From Mariprofundus sp. KV (lineage in GTDB: Bacteria > Pseudomonadota > Zetaproteobacteria > Mariprofundales > Mariprofundaceae): DNA of 64,000 bases. Shown here one piece after another: positions 53,468 to 63,887 of this stretch; positions within the stretch are counted from its first letter, which is position 1, and the number at the start of each line of letters is the position of its first letter. The notes below the pieces were generated by a model, which was not told the origin of the DNA, searched no databases, and saw nothing but the letters and a program-made list of their open reading frames with translations. The stretch is from assembly GCF_013387475.1 (NCBI RefSeq), contig NZ_VWNB01000002.1:186001-250000 (forward strand), written 5' to 3'. The translations under genes were made by a program, and so were the position numbers.

Positions 53468-56400
53468 TTAGCGCGATACCCTGCGCATAATCAACTCCAT
53501 CAGAACAGAAATCACCACAGGCTTCTGTATGGCATCACTATGAGGAATGGAAGCCGCGGCCTCCAGTTGAGTCGCTTCGCCATAACCAGTTTGGAATATG
53601 ATCGGCACAGTTGCATCGATATCTCTGATCTCTTTGGCTGCAGTCACGCCACCCTTATTCGGCATCACAACATCCATCAACACAAGATCGATCTCTGACT
53701 GTTGTGTTTCGAACACCTCAACCGCCTGTTCACCGTCAACAGCCTGTAATACGCTAAAGCCGCTGTGCCTGAGCACCTCTGCCAACACCTGACGCAAGCT
53801 CTCTTCATCATCAACCAGCAGGATAGTGAAACCGGCACCGTCAACTACGGCCTCATCATGCCCCCTGATTTCGACAGGCTCAGCACTGTATAGCGGCAGA
53901 TAGATCGAAACCTGCGTGCCCTTGTCAGGTTCACTTTGCAGATCAATAAAACCGCGATGGTTCTGCACTGCCCCATAGACCATCGATAGCCCCAGACCTG
54001 TGCCCTCACCCACCGGCTTGGTTGTAAAAAAGGGCTCAAATACCCGATCCAGAAGCCCTGCATTCATACCACGACCATTATCACTACAGCTTAGACAGCA
54101 CCAGACTTCTTCATTCGCCATCTCAGGGAATCTGGTTACTAATCGACTATCGCTCTCTGGTCTTACCACTGCCAGTTTCACCTCAATCTCAGGTTTTTCA
54201 CAACCGCTTACTGCATGTTGCGCATTGGTAACCAGATTTAGTAGCACCTGCTGCAGTTGCCCTGCATCACCTTTGATCCACATTTCATCAGATCGAGGGT
54301 AATCAAGCCTGAACGAAATATTCTCAGGAACTGAGGCGTGTGCGAGTTTATGTGCCTCTTTCATAAACACCTTCAGATCCATCGCTTGCATCTCAGTTCT
54401 ATCCTTGCGCGCAAAGGTGAGCATCTGCTGAATAAGCTGTGCACCGTGTTGCATGGAGGACTCCATGCTCCTGATCCGGCTCACTGTTCTGGCATCATCC
54501 TTGTGATGGTTACGCATCAGATAAAGATTGCCAACAATACTGGCCAGAAGATTATTAAAATCATGGGCCACACCACCAACCATGGTACCAACAGCCTCCA
54601 TCTTCTGTGACTGCATCACCTGCTTCTGCATCGATTCAGCCTCGCTTAAATCCTCATGCACTGCGACAAAATGGGTAATCTCCTGCTGATCATTGAAAAT
54701 TGGAGCCACAGAGAGGTGCACAGGAAAAATGGTCCCATCCTTTTTACGGTCCAGGATACGCCCGACCCATGGTTTGCCATCCTTAAGGGTTTGCCAGAAC
54801 TGCTGATAAAATCCTTTTGGCTGCTGCTTACTGTTTAGAATTGCAGGTGTATTGCCAATCGCGTCCCCTATCGAAAAACCGGTATTCTTAGTAAATCCCG
54901 GATTCACATACTGAATGGTGCCTTCAGCGTCCGTAATGATGATGCTCTCACTTACCGATCCTATGGCACTGGTCAGTAGACGCATCTTCTCATCCTGCTC
55001 AAGGCGCTCGGTAATATCACGCGCGATACCAGCAGTGCCGACCACATTCCCATCAGCATCTAACACTGGCGACTTGAAGGTTTCATACCAGCGCAGTTCC
55101 CCATCCACCTTCACCAGCTCTTCCACCTGCTTAGGTTCACCCCGCGCCATGACATCACGGTCATCCGATTGATAGGCAAGGGCAAGCTCTTGCGGCCATA
55201 CATCCAGATCGGTTTTACCTACCAGTGACTCTGCACTGACCATGCCACAGGCTCTGGCAAAGTTTTCATTGATTGCAAGATAGTTCCCCTGTTCATCCTT
55301 CAGCCAGGCAAGGAATGGAAGGTTATTCAATATCGCATGTAAGGAGCTACGTTCGCTTTCAGCCTGCTTAAGCGCCAAGGTCAATTGCTGCTGCGCCTCT
55401 CTTCTTTCGGTGATATCACGGATAACTGTCACCGTGGCAGGCCCACCTTCCCACTCCATAGCCGTAGCAATTACTTCAATCGGAAATACTTTGCCATCAC
55501 TTTTACGGAGCCCTTCGATTTCAGAAGGGCCTATAGGCATCTTAAAACGGTGTGCACGTCTATCCGCCATTTCATAAAAACGTCTAAATCGTTTACTGGC
55601 ATAGTCACGGGCATCACTGCCGATGGCAGCATCAAGTGACGGCACACCAAACATCTCCAGTGCCGCCCTGTTGGCAAATACCACCTTCTGATGCTGATGC
55701 ACCACTACCGCATCAAAATCCGCATCAAGAATACGTTGCATTCGTTCTGCAGTTTTAGCGACCTTCTGCTCAGCCAGCTTTCTCTCCGTAATGTCTCTAA
55801 AAACACCCTGCAGTACAGGTCTGCCATTTATTTCAGTCTTATTGGTACTGATATCAACCGGCACATCTTTACCATCAGCACGGCGCACCACGACATCAGG
55901 AATAAATGAACGCTCTTCATGAGCGTGATCAGCAAATACCTTCTTATAACGCTCAAGCTCTTCAGGTGGATGTAGTTGTCCCTGATGCATGCCGATAATC
56001 TTCTCACGTGGTAGACCCAGCATCTTCTCTGCGCGTTCATTCACATCAATCAGGATACCGGTCTCTACATCACCGACGAATATCGCATCATTGGATGATT
56101 CAACCATCCTACGATACTTCTCTTCTGATGCTTTCAACTTGTTCTCTGCAGCTTTGCGTTCACTGATATCACGGAAAACGGCCTGAACAATGCCTTTTCC
56201 ATTCGCCTCTGTGACATTAGCACAAATATCTACCGGCACATCAGTACCATCGGCTCGGCGCACCAGCAGATCAGGCATAAAGGCCCTGTCATCTTGGACA
56301 TTATCAATAAATATCTGCTTATATCTCTCTTTCTCTTCGGGGGGATGAAGCTCTGATTGATGCATACCGATAATCTGATCACGTGGTAAGCCAAGCATTT

Positions 56401-58516
56401 TTTCAGCCTGTTCATTGGCATCAATCAAAATACCGGTTTCGGTCTCTGCTACAAATATCGCATCATAGGATGACTCTATCATCTTGCGATACTTCTCTTC
56501 TGATGCTTTCAGTTTATTCTCTGCAGCTTTACGCTCGCTGATATCGACATGGGTTCCCACAAGGCGGGGAGGGGTAAGCGGCTTGCCATCAGCATCTACC
56601 GCCAATCTGGCGCGCGCCAGGATATCTACCCAGTGTCCGTCTTTGTGGCGCATGCGAAATTCGACTTCATACTTGGACGATTTTCCGTCGATATAGGCTT
56701 GGGCATGGCTTAGTACTTCTTCCTTCTGAGCCGGATCAACGAGTTTTGCCCACACATCCAGCGTGTTACCCAGTTCATCTTCCTTATAGCCAAGCATGGC
56801 CTTCCAGCGAGGCGAGTAATAGACCCCATTGGTTTCCAGATTCCAGTCCCACAAACCATCATCGGCACCCTGCAGGGCAAAATCCAGTCGAGCACGGCTT
56901 GTGAGTAAAGCCTTCTCGGCCTGCTTACGCTCGGAGATGTCCCTGATAATCGCTCGACCTGCAATAATAACACCATCAGCATCATACTGTGGCGTGGCTG
57001 AGACTTCGACATCAATGCAACCGCCATCCTTTTTACGCAGTGCTGTCTCCGCCAGAGGGTGGAGTTCCCCTGCAAACACACCTTTGATGCGCTTGCTTGT
57101 TTCCTCCTGGAATTCGAGGCAAATAAGCTCCATCACGGGCATGCCAATCATCTCTTCCCGGGTATAACCCAACGTATCGAGTTCCATCTGATTCACATCT
57201 ATAATGCGGCCATCGACATCTACAATATGCATCATATCCCGAGCCTCATTGAACAGACTACTATAGCGCTGTTCAGTATCACTCAACTTGCGTTCAACCT
57301 GCCTGCGACCTGTAACATCCAGCCACGAACCCACCATCTCGACAGGTACTCCGTGCGAATCTTTAATCACACGTGCATGATCCAGGATCAGCATCCAATC
57401 GCCTGAGTGCGCTCGCACCCGATAGGTTAAATCAGTCTCTCCCTTCTCAACAACACGATTCAGGCATTCTTCTACAGCGGGGAGATCATCAGGGTGCACA
57501 TGCTCCTTCCACCACGGCGTCTCAATAAATGTGCAGGGGGAGTAACCCAGAACATCCTGCATCTGGGGACTGAAATAGGTCGGTACAAACGTACCTTCGC
57601 CCTCCACCTGCCGCCATTCACAGCGGTACAAAATAGCCGGAGAAACGGCAACGATGCGCTCCAGTTCAGATTTCAGGGCCAGTAGCTTCTGGCTCTCAAC
57701 CAGCTTCTCTTCAGCCTGCTCATAAAGTTGTTTAAAACGTTTAATGCGATCACCTTCAAGACCGCGAATCACATCAAATTGAGTCAAAATACCCGCAGGT
57801 TTACCTTCATCATCGACAATCACCATGCGACGAATACCTGATTCGCGCATGGTCACAGAAGCCTCCAGAAGAGAGGCGCTTCCTAGCATCGTTTTGATCG
57901 GTGATGTCATCACCTCAGAGACAGTAATCTCAGCAAGGTCAACGCGTTCAGCCACCAGTCTGGCTGCATCGCGCTCGGTAAATATCCCAACTGCTCTGTC
58001 GCCACTACTGATGACCACACAACTGATCGAGCGATCATGCATCAAGGAGAGCGCATCAAGCACACTGGCTTCAGCATCAACGGTCGCCACATTACGGCTC
58101 ATCGCATCTGCAACCGGTTTGGCTTTCAGGAAATCATCATAGGAGACTGCTCTGAGAATATCAGTGAAGGTGACCAGCCCTTCAAGCTTACCATGGTCAT
58201 CCACCACCAGAAGGTGTCGAATATGGTGCTCAGCAAGAAAATCAAAGGCTTCGTAGACGTTCTGGTTACTCTCCACGGTTACCGGACCGTGCCTGATCAT
58301 CTCAGAGACCAGCGTTTTATCCACATCCCGCTGCTGACTACCTGCATGCACCAGATCACTTTCAGTGATAATGCCACTGGGTTTACCTGCATCGGTGACA
58401 ACAACCAGACAGCTGATTTTATGGCTGGCCATCAGATGTGCAGCTGCACTCAGTGTGGTTTCAGGTGAAACCGTGATCACATTGTGCGTTATAATATCTG
58501 CAATCGTCAGCGTCAT
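53468..58516 (-). CDS. Giant CBS-PAS hybrid histidine kinase
   Basis: A 1682-residue soluble hybrid kinase with no membrane segment. Four CBS repeats (two Bateman modules, ~1-255; e.g. MASHKISCLVVVTDAGKPSG and MRESGIRRMVIVDDEGKPAG) come first. Eight PAS domains follow (~285-1260), of which the fourth and fifth are near copies (KYRKMIESSYDAIFV, KYRRMVESSNDAIFV). Then HisKA with phospho-His in GTMVGGVAHDFNNLLAS (~1280), an ATPase domain (GTGLGLSMVYGAVQNHRG) and a receiver (LVLMDVVMPNKGG). CBS pairs bind adenine nucleotides in other proteins, so energy state is a plausible signal. GGAAGGATGAAACT precedes the ATG. Confidence 0.93.
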   Translation of the reverse strand: MTLTIADIITHNVITVSPETTLSAAAHLMASHKISCLVVVTDAGKPSGIITESDLVHAGSQQRDVDKTLVSEMIRHGPVTVESNQNVYEAFDFLAEHHIRHLLVVDDHGKLEGLVTFTDILRAVSYDDFLKAKPVADAMSRNVATVDAEASVLDALSLMHDRSISCVVISSGDRAVGIFTERDAARLVAERVDLAEITVSEVMTSPIKTMLGSASLLEASVTMRESGIRRMVIVDDEGKPAGILTQFDVIRGLEGDRIKRFKQLYEQAEEKLVESQKLLALKSELERIVAVSPAILYRCEWRQVEGEGTFVPTYFSPQMQDVLGYSPCTFIETPWWKEHVHPDDLPAVEECLNRVVEKGETDLTYRVRAHSGDWMLILDHARVIKDSHGVPVEMVGSWLDVTGRRQVERKLSDTEQRYSSLFNEARDMMHIVDVDGRIIDVNQMELDTLGYTREEMIGMPVMELICLEFQEETSKRIKGVFAGELHPLAETALRKKDGGCIDVEVSATPQYDADGVIIAGRAIIRDISERKQAEKALLTSRARLDFALQGADDGLWDWNLETNGVYYSPRWKAMLGYKEDELGNTLDVWAKLVDPAQKEEVLSHAQAYIDGKSSKYEVEFRMRHKDGHWVDILARARLAVDADGKPLTPPRLVGTHVDISERKAAENKLKASEEKYRKMIESSYDAIFVAETETGILIDANEQAEKMLGLPRDQIIGMHQSELHPPEEKERYKQIFIDNVQDDRAFMPDLLVRRADGTDVPVDICANVTEANGKGIVQAVFRDISERKAAENKLKASEEKYRRMVESSNDAIFVGDVETGILIDVNERAEKMLGLPREKIIGMHQGQLHPPEELERYKKVFADHAHEERSFIPDVVVRRADGKDVPVDISTNKTEINGRPVLQGVFRDITERKLAEQKVAKTAERMQRILDADFDAVVVHQHQKVVFANRAALEMFGVPSLDAAIGSDARDYASKRFRRFYEMADRRAHRFKMPIGPSEIEGLRKSDGKVFPIEVIATAMEWEGGPATVTVIRDITERREAQQQLTLALKQAESERSSLHAILNNLPFLAWLKDEQGNYLAINENFARACGMVSAESLVGKTDLDVWPQELALAYQSDDRDVMARGEPKQVEELVKVDGELRWYETFKSPVLDADGNVVGTAGIARDITERLEQDEKMRLLTSAIGSVSESIIITDAEGTIQYVNPGFTKNTGFSIGDAIGNTPAILNSKQQPKGFYQQFWQTLKDGKPWVGRILDRKKDGTIFPVHLSVAPIFNDQQEITHFVAVHEDLSEAESMQKQVMQSQKMEAVGTMVGGVAHDFNNLLASIVGNLYLMRNHHKDDARTVSRIRSMESSMQHGAQLIQQMLTFARKDRTEMQAMDLKVFMKEAHKLAHASVPENISFRLDYPRSDEMWIKGDAGQLQQVLLNLVTNAQHAVSGCEKPEIEVKLAVVRPESDSRLVTRFPEMANEEVWCCLSCSDNGRGMNAGLLDRVFEPFFTTKPVGEGTGLGLSMVYGAVQNHRGFIDLQSEPDKGTQVSIYLPLYSAEPVEIRGHDEAVVDGAGFTILLVDDEESLRQVLAEVLRHSGFSVLQAVDGEQAVEVFETQQSEIDLVLMDVVMPNKGGVTAAKEIRDIDATVPIIFQTGYGEATQLEAAASIPHSDAIQKPVVISVLMELIMRRVSR

Positions 58517-58543
58517 AGTTTCATCCTTCCATGGATTCCTAGT

Positions 58544-59923
58544 TTATGCCTGCGGTTTTAACATAGTAAGCGGATCAAGCAGGCGATCAAGCTCATCGGC
58601 ATCAAGCAGCGCATCATCCAGACAGACCTGACGCACAGTTTTACCTTCACTCACAGCCTGCTTGGCGATTTGCGATGCTCTGTCATATCCGATCACCGGT
58701 GCCAGCGAAGTCACCATGCTCATGCTCCACTCAATCTGCTCGGCACAACGTTCTCTGTTTGCCACAAGACCGTTAATGCATTTATCGGTAAACATACGCG
58801 AGGCAGAGGCCAGCAGACGCTCTGATTCAAGCAGGTTATGCGCCATCATCGGCAACATCACATTCAGATCCAGCAGCCCCGAAGCACCACCAAAAGCGAT
58901 CGCCGCATCATTACCGATCACCTGTGCACAGACCTGAGCCAGCGATTCGGCAATCACCGGGTTTACTTTACCCGGCATAATCGATGAACCGGGTTGCACT
59001 GAAGGCACAGTGATCTCACCAATGCCACAGCGTGGACCGGCATTGAGCAGTCGCACATCGTTAGCGATCTTGACCAGAGAGACTGCCACCGTCTTCAGCT
59101 GGCCTGAGAGCTCAACTGCTGCATCCTGGGCTGCCTGCGCCTCAAAATGGTTGGCTGCTTCATGGAACTCAATACCGTAACTTTTGGAGAGTTCAGCAGC
59201 CACTTTTGCACCGAACTTCGGATGTGTATTCAGCCCTGTACCAACCGCTGTACCACCCTGAGCCAGCTCGGTGACTCTTGGTAAGGTGGATTCAAGCCGT
59301 TTAATACCGAGTTCAATCTGGCGTGCCCAGCCGGAGATCTCCTGTCCCAGCGTAATCGGTGTGGCATCCATCAAATGGGTACGGCCTATCTTCACGGCAT
59401 CCATGGTTTCAGCTGCTTTTAACTCAAGTGCGCTGTGCAGGTAGCGAAGCGCAGGCAGCAGTTCGTGTACCAGCAGATCGGCAGCCGCCAGATGAATCGC
59501 AGTAGGAATCACATCATTGGATGACTGCCCCATATTGACATGATCATTGGGGTGGACGTAGATGCTCGCATCGATCTGGGCACAGCGATGCGCAATCACC
59601 TCATTGGCATTCATATTGGTTGAGGTGCCGGATCCGGTCTGGAAGATATCAACAACAAACTCCTCATCCCATGCACCCTCCACCACCTCTGTGGCGGCCC
59701 TGGCAATCAGCTCAGCCTGATCTTCAGCCAGCTTGCCCAGTGCACTGTTGGCTGTGGCTGAGGCCTGCTTAATACGGCCGAGTGCGCGAATAAATTCCCG
59801 CGAGAAACGCAGGTCAGAAACAGGGAAATTCTCCACTGCCCGCGCCGTTGAAGCACCATACATGGCGTGCTCCGGCACCATCATCTCCCCCATCGAATCC
59901 TTTTCTACTCTCATCTTCGACAT
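58544..59923 (-). CDS. fumC: Fumarate hydratase class II
   Basis: A 459-residue oxygen-stable fumarase (fumarate + water <-> malate). The family signature GSSIMPGKVNP (~315-325), the substrate-site stretches TGSGTSTNMNANEV (~96-109) and SSNDVIPTA (~136-144), and the catalytic His of GRTHLMDATP (~185-194) are visible. ATG 59923 overlaps the upstream stop by one base (TGATG) after GGGAGAAG, so it is translationally coupled to the phosphatase gene. It lies 27 bp before the giant kinase gene, which may be in the same transcript. Confidence 0.96.
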   Translation of the reverse strand: MSKMRVEKDSMGEMMVPEHAMYGASTARAVENFPVSDLRFSREFIRALGRIKQASATANSALGKLAEDQAELIARAATEVVEGAWDEEFVVDIFQTGSGTSTNMNANEVIAHRCAQIDASIYVHPNDHVNMGQSSNDVIPTAIHLAAADLLVHELLPALRYLHSALELKAAETMDAVKIGRTHLMDATPITLGQEISGWARQIELGIKRLESTLPRVTELAQGGTAVGTGLNTHPKFGAKVAAELSKSYGIEFHEAANHFEAQAAQDAAVELSGQLKTVAVSLVKIANDVRLLNAGPRCGIGEITVPSVQPGSSIMPGKVNPVIAESLAQVCAQVIGNDAAIAFGGASGLLDLNVMLPMMAHNLLESERLLASASRMFTDKCINGLVANRERCAEQIEWSMSMVTSLAPVIGYDRASQIAKQAVSEGKTVRQVCLDDALLDADELDRLLDPLTMLKPQA

Positions 59924-61542
59924 CACTTCTCCCGTCTTACGCAGAGGATGGTCAAATCGTCATCCTGCTCATTGCGTCCATATTCATTCAACTCATCCAA
60001 CAACATGGTTGGATAGTGATCAAGCGGATCATGCAGATGATCCTTCAACCACTGTCTCAACCTGGCCTCACCAAACATCTCCTTACCAAGACGACTGGAG
60101 GTTTCGGTAACACCATCGGTATAGGCCAGCAGTGTATCACCGGGATGCAGCTCGGTGCGTACCACCTCATAGGTAATCCCTTTCATCAGGCCCAGCGGTG
60201 GAGAAGAGGCCTCCAGCGGCCTGATCCCATCGGCATTGGCCAGAAGTGGCGGCACATGGCCTGCATTCATCCAGACCAGTGAGTGGGTCTCCGGCTGCAA
60301 CTTACCCATAAACAGCGTCACAAAACGACCGGCAGCCATCGAATCGCAGAGCGTTTCATTAAGATAGTTGGCTGCCACCTCAATCGGCCAGTCGACAGCC
60401 GCCAGACCGCGCAACATCGCCTGCAGGTTGGCCATGGTCAGCGCCGCCGGATACCCCTTACCCGACACATCAGCCACCATCAGCCATACGCGTCCATCCT
60501 CAAGCTCGATATAGTCATAATAGTCGCCACCAACCGAATAACAGGTCTGCTGAAAACCCTCCAGCTTATAAAACGGGATCACCGGCGCATATTTGGGCAG
60601 CAGCCCCTGCTGAATCTCTGCAGCAATGGCCATAGAATCCTTCAGATCCTCACGCTCCTGCAGCCCGAGCATGGCGGTATTCAGGCCTCTGGCCAGCTCT
60701 CCGAACTCATCATCAAGCAGCACCGGAATCCGTCCGGAAAAGTGGCCTTCGGTGAGGTGATGAAGCCCTTTTTTCAACGACAGGGTCACCTGTTTAAGGA
60801 TATGGCTGATAAAGCCAACCAGAATCACACCGGCAGTAATGCTCATGGCCAGCAGCACCATTGCCTGAGCGAGAATGAAACGCTCTTCGGCGACCTGTCC
60901 CTCCTGCGAAAGGTATACAAACAGCCCGAGAATCAGAGTCGGAATAAAGCCGGTAACCAGAAAAACAAGCCATGGCCGATATTGTGATGAGGTGAGGTAG
61001 CGCTCTACATGTTCACTACCCAACTCAGAGACGAACAACCCCTGATGGGCAAACTTTGCCCGCAGACGCGTGCTGTAAACCACCGAACTGGCTACTGCCA
61101 GAGCCGGAGCCAGCACACCGGCACCGAAACTGAAGTTCAGGGTCAGGGCGAGAAACATACGCCATGTGAACAGATGCTCTCCCATCAATGCAACTGAGCT
61201 GATCACGATGATCAGATAAAAGGCAAATATCCAGCCGACAATGGTATAGGCCTTAAGTGTTCGCCAGGGGAAATCGGCCATCACCGATTCGATCAGACGA
61301 CGATGCTTTTCCGGGTTATCACGCGAGATAAGGAAAGTTTTCAGCGGCTGAAAGGACCACCATGCGGCACCACAAAAGAGTACGGTAAACACTGAAATAT
61401 CGAGCAGTGACAAAGCAAAGGAGATGCCCAGATCCGAGGCGTTACCATTGACCCGCATCACCAGCTGTCCGAGCATAAAAATAAGCGGCAGCGGCCACAG
61501 ATAGAGCAGGTAATTGCGGAAATGTTTATTGAGAATCCCCAT
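59923..61542 (-). CDS. Membrane SpoIIE-type PP2C phosphatase
   Basis: A 539-residue protein with several N-terminal membrane helices (~10-260), a HAMP-like linker (~255-305) and a C-terminal PP2C/RsbU-like phosphatase domain (~325-538). Metal-binding Asp residues are visible in GGDYYDYIEL and LMVADVSGKGYPAAL, and in LLAYTDGVTETS near the end. Such proteins usually dephosphorylate an anti-anti-sigma factor in a partner-switching cascade, but no anti-sigma or STAS gene is adjacent. The stop overlaps the fumC start. Confidence 0.9.
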   Translation of the reverse strand: MGILNKHFRNYLLYLWPLPLIFMLGQLVMRVNGNASDLGISFALSLLDISVFTVLFCGAAWWSFQPLKTFLISRDNPEKHRRLIESVMADFPWRTLKAYTIVGWIFAFYLIIVISSVALMGEHLFTWRMFLALTLNFSFGAGVLAPALAVASSVVYSTRLRAKFAHQGLFVSELGSEHVERYLTSSQYRPWLVFLVTGFIPTLILGLFVYLSQEGQVAEERFILAQAMVLLAMSITAGVILVGFISHILKQVTLSLKKGLHHLTEGHFSGRIPVLLDDEFGELARGLNTAMLGLQEREDLKDSMAIAAEIQQGLLPKYAPVIPFYKLEGFQQTCYSVGGDYYDYIELEDGRVWLMVADVSGKGYPAALTMANLQAMLRGLAAVDWPIEVAANYLNETLCDSMAAGRFVTLFMGKLQPETHSLVWMNAGHVPPLLANADGIRPLEASSPPLGLMKGITYEVVRTELHPGDTLLAYTDGVTETSSRLGKEMFGEARLRQWLKDHLHDPLDHYPTMLLDELNEYGRNEQDDDLTILCVRREK

Positions 61543-61821
61543 CCCCTGACCCTATCCGCTTTTTTTCTGGAATTCACCTGCAACCTGCAGCTTAATATCC
61601 TGTCGCTCACCATTTTCCGCCAGGTGTCAGCGCCCTGATGCAGCATCACATCACGTTCACAAAGCTCATATCTACCCCTCAAAACGGATAGACGCTGATC
61701 CATCTTTTCTGTATGCTTTTCTAATCATCGGGAACAGGTATGTACAGAGCATTCACAGCCGGCTTGCTGCTTTATCAGATATGGATATTCACCATGTTCC
61801 CCACACATCAGGGAGGCTCTC
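61543..61821. other. Divergent intergenic region
   Basis: 279 bp between the phosphatase and EF-G-like genes. No gene is supported. It must hold both promoters, but no clear -35/-10 pair was recognised. The ribosome-binding site AGGGAGG of the plus-strand gene is at 61810-61816. Confidence 0.4.
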
Positions 61822-63828
61822 TTGGATCAGTTCAACAGCTCACAAATCAGAAACATTGCACTACTTGATCATGAAGGCGCAGGTGAAACCACACTGCTGG
61901 AGTCGATGCTGCATGCGGCCGGTGTGACGACCCGCATGGGCCATATCGGTGCCCACAATACCGTCAGCGATTTCGATCCTGATGAGAAGCAGTATGAGAA
62001 GTCTCTCTACTGCTCCACCCTCTCATTTGATTACAACGACCTGCATTTTAACTGTCTGGATGTGCCGGGTTCACCCGATGCCATCGCCGAAGTGATGACC
62101 GCCCTGCATGCAGCTGAGACGGCACTGATCTGTGTCGATGCCTGCGATGGTGTGAAGGTCAACACCCGCAGGGTATGGCGACTGGCCAGTCAACGCGGCA
62201 TCCCGCGCATCATTGCTCTGACCAAGCTTGATGCTGAAATGGCCGACTTCCCGACCGCACTAGAGGCACTGAAAGCTGAATTCGGCAACCGCTGTATCCC
62301 TCTCTATATTCCCAACGCCTCATCCTCTGCATTCACAGAGGTCTATTCGGTTTTGCACAACAGCGATGCCAACGCTGAAACTGCTGCAGCTTATGAACAT
62401 ATCGTTGAAGCCATTGTCGAAACCGATGATCTTCTGATGGAACGCTATCTTGAGGGTGATCAGATCAGCGAAGAGGAGCTTACAGGTGCACTGAAAGAGG
62501 CGCTGCTGCATGGCAACCTCTTTCCGGTCATACCGACTGCCGCAGAACATGAAACAGGCACCAGAGCGCTTCTGGACCTGCTGAGCAAACTGGCTCCTAC
62601 CCCTGATGAGATTGAACGCATCGTCGAGCAGCGAGGTGAACCTGTTTCGATTCACGACATCAAAGGCTTCTCTGGTTATGTCTACCATACCGAATCCGAT
62701 GAGTTTGTCGGCCGCATCTCCTATCTTCGTGTTCTCTCCGGTTCAATCTCGGCGCACGACTCATTCATCAACCGCCGTTCAGGCAAGGAGGAGAAAGCGG
62801 GCCATATCTTCCGGGTAATCGGCAAACAGCAGCAGGATATCAGCCGCGCAGTTGCCGGTGACCTTGTGGCTATCCCCAGGGTTGCCGATATGCACGCCTG
62901 CGATCTCATTACCGATGCGGCTACCGATATCAAGCTTGATGAGATGAAATTCCCGATGCCTATGGTATCGCTGGCCATTCGTCCTAAAACCACAAAAGAT
63001 GACCAGAAACTGGGCACTGCCCTGCACGAATTTGAAAATGATGACCGCACCTTCCATGTGCACAGTGATTCACAGACCCACGATCTGGTTATCAGTGGCA
63101 TGTCCGATCTGCATCTGCGTCTGATTCTCAACAAACTCAAACGTCGTTACAGGGTGGATGTGGAAACGTCCACGCCGCAAGTCGCCTATATGGAGACTAT
63201 TACCGGCAGTGTACAAGGTGTTGAATACACGCATAAAAAGCAGTCCGGCGGCGCAGGCCAGTTCGGGCGCGTTGTGATCAATGTCGAGCCGCTTGCACGC
63301 GGTGAGGGTTATGAGTTTGTCGACAACATCCATGGTGGCGTCATTGATGCAGTATTCCGCACCTCGGTGGATAAAGGGGTACAGTCAGCCATGCAGGAGG
63401 GGGTGATGGCCGGTTATCCGGTGGCCGATGTACGCGTCACGCTGGTCGATGGTAAAACCCACAGCGTCGACTCCAAGGATATCGCGTTCCAGATTGCCGG
63501 ACATAAAGCCTTCAGAAAGGCCTTTAAACTGTGCCAGCCGGTACTGCTGGAGCCGATTGTGAAAATGTCGATCTCTGTGCCGCAGGATCATATCGGTGAT
63601 ATCATGGGTGATCTCAATTCACGCCGGGCACAGATTCTCGCCACGGATATGAAGCGAAATAGCGCCATCATCGAAGCTCAGGCACCCATGGCAGAAATTC
63701 AATCCTATCAGGCACAGCTTAAAGCGATGACCCGTGGTGAAGGTAGTTACACCATTGAGTTTGATCATTACGATGTGGTTCCTGCTGCGATTCAGAAGCG
63801 TATTCTGAATCCATCGGCTAACGACTAA
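61822..63828 (+). CDS. EF-G-like GTPase with altered P-loop
   Basis: A 668-residue member of the EF-G-like (FusA2-type) translational GTPases: G domain (~10-260), domain II (~285-375), and domains III-V (~385-665, with the domain IV stretch SGGAGQFGRVVINVEP ~475-490). In the P-loop, DHEGAGETTL has Glu (codon GAA) where GKT/S Lys is nearly invariant; G3 is DVPGSPD and G4 is TKLD. Nucleotide binding may therefore be impaired. The start is TTG 61822, supported by AGGGAGG 6 bases upstream and by the absence of any ATG until residue ~29. It is shorter than true EF-G (~690-700 aa). Confidence 0.88.
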   Translation: MDQFNSSQIRNIALLDHEGAGETTLLESMLHAAGVTTRMGHIGAHNTVSDFDPDEKQYEKSLYCSTLSFDYNDLHFNCLDVPGSPDAIAEVMTALHAAETALICVDACDGVKVNTRRVWRLASQRGIPRIIALTKLDAEMADFPTALEALKAEFGNRCIPLYIPNASSSAFTEVYSVLHNSDANAETAAAYEHIVEAIVETDDLLMERYLEGDQISEEELTGALKEALLHGNLFPVIPTAAEHETGTRALLDLLSKLAPTPDEIERIVEQRGEPVSIHDIKGFSGYVYHTESDEFVGRISYLRVLSGSISAHDSFINRRSGKEEKAGHIFRVIGKQQQDISRAVAGDLVAIPRVADMHACDLITDAATDIKLDEMKFPMPMVSLAIRPKTTKDDQKLGTALHEFENDDRTFHVHSDSQTHDLVISGMSDLHLRLILNKLKRRYRVDVETSTPQVAYMETITGSVQGVEYTHKKQSGGAGQFGRVVINVEPLARGEGYEFVDNIHGGVIDAVFRTSVDKGVQSAMQEGVMAGYPVADVRVTLVDGKTHSVDSKDIAFQIAGHKAFRKAFKLCQPVLLEPIVKMSISVPQDHIGDIMGDLNSRRAQILATDMKRNSAIIEAQAPMAEIQSYQAQLKAMTRGEGSYTIEFDHYDVVPAAIQKRILNPSAND

Positions 63829-63887
63829 AGTAACGCTGATTAATTCAGTGTTTGTAAGCAAAGGTAAAATCACACTATCACCATTGC

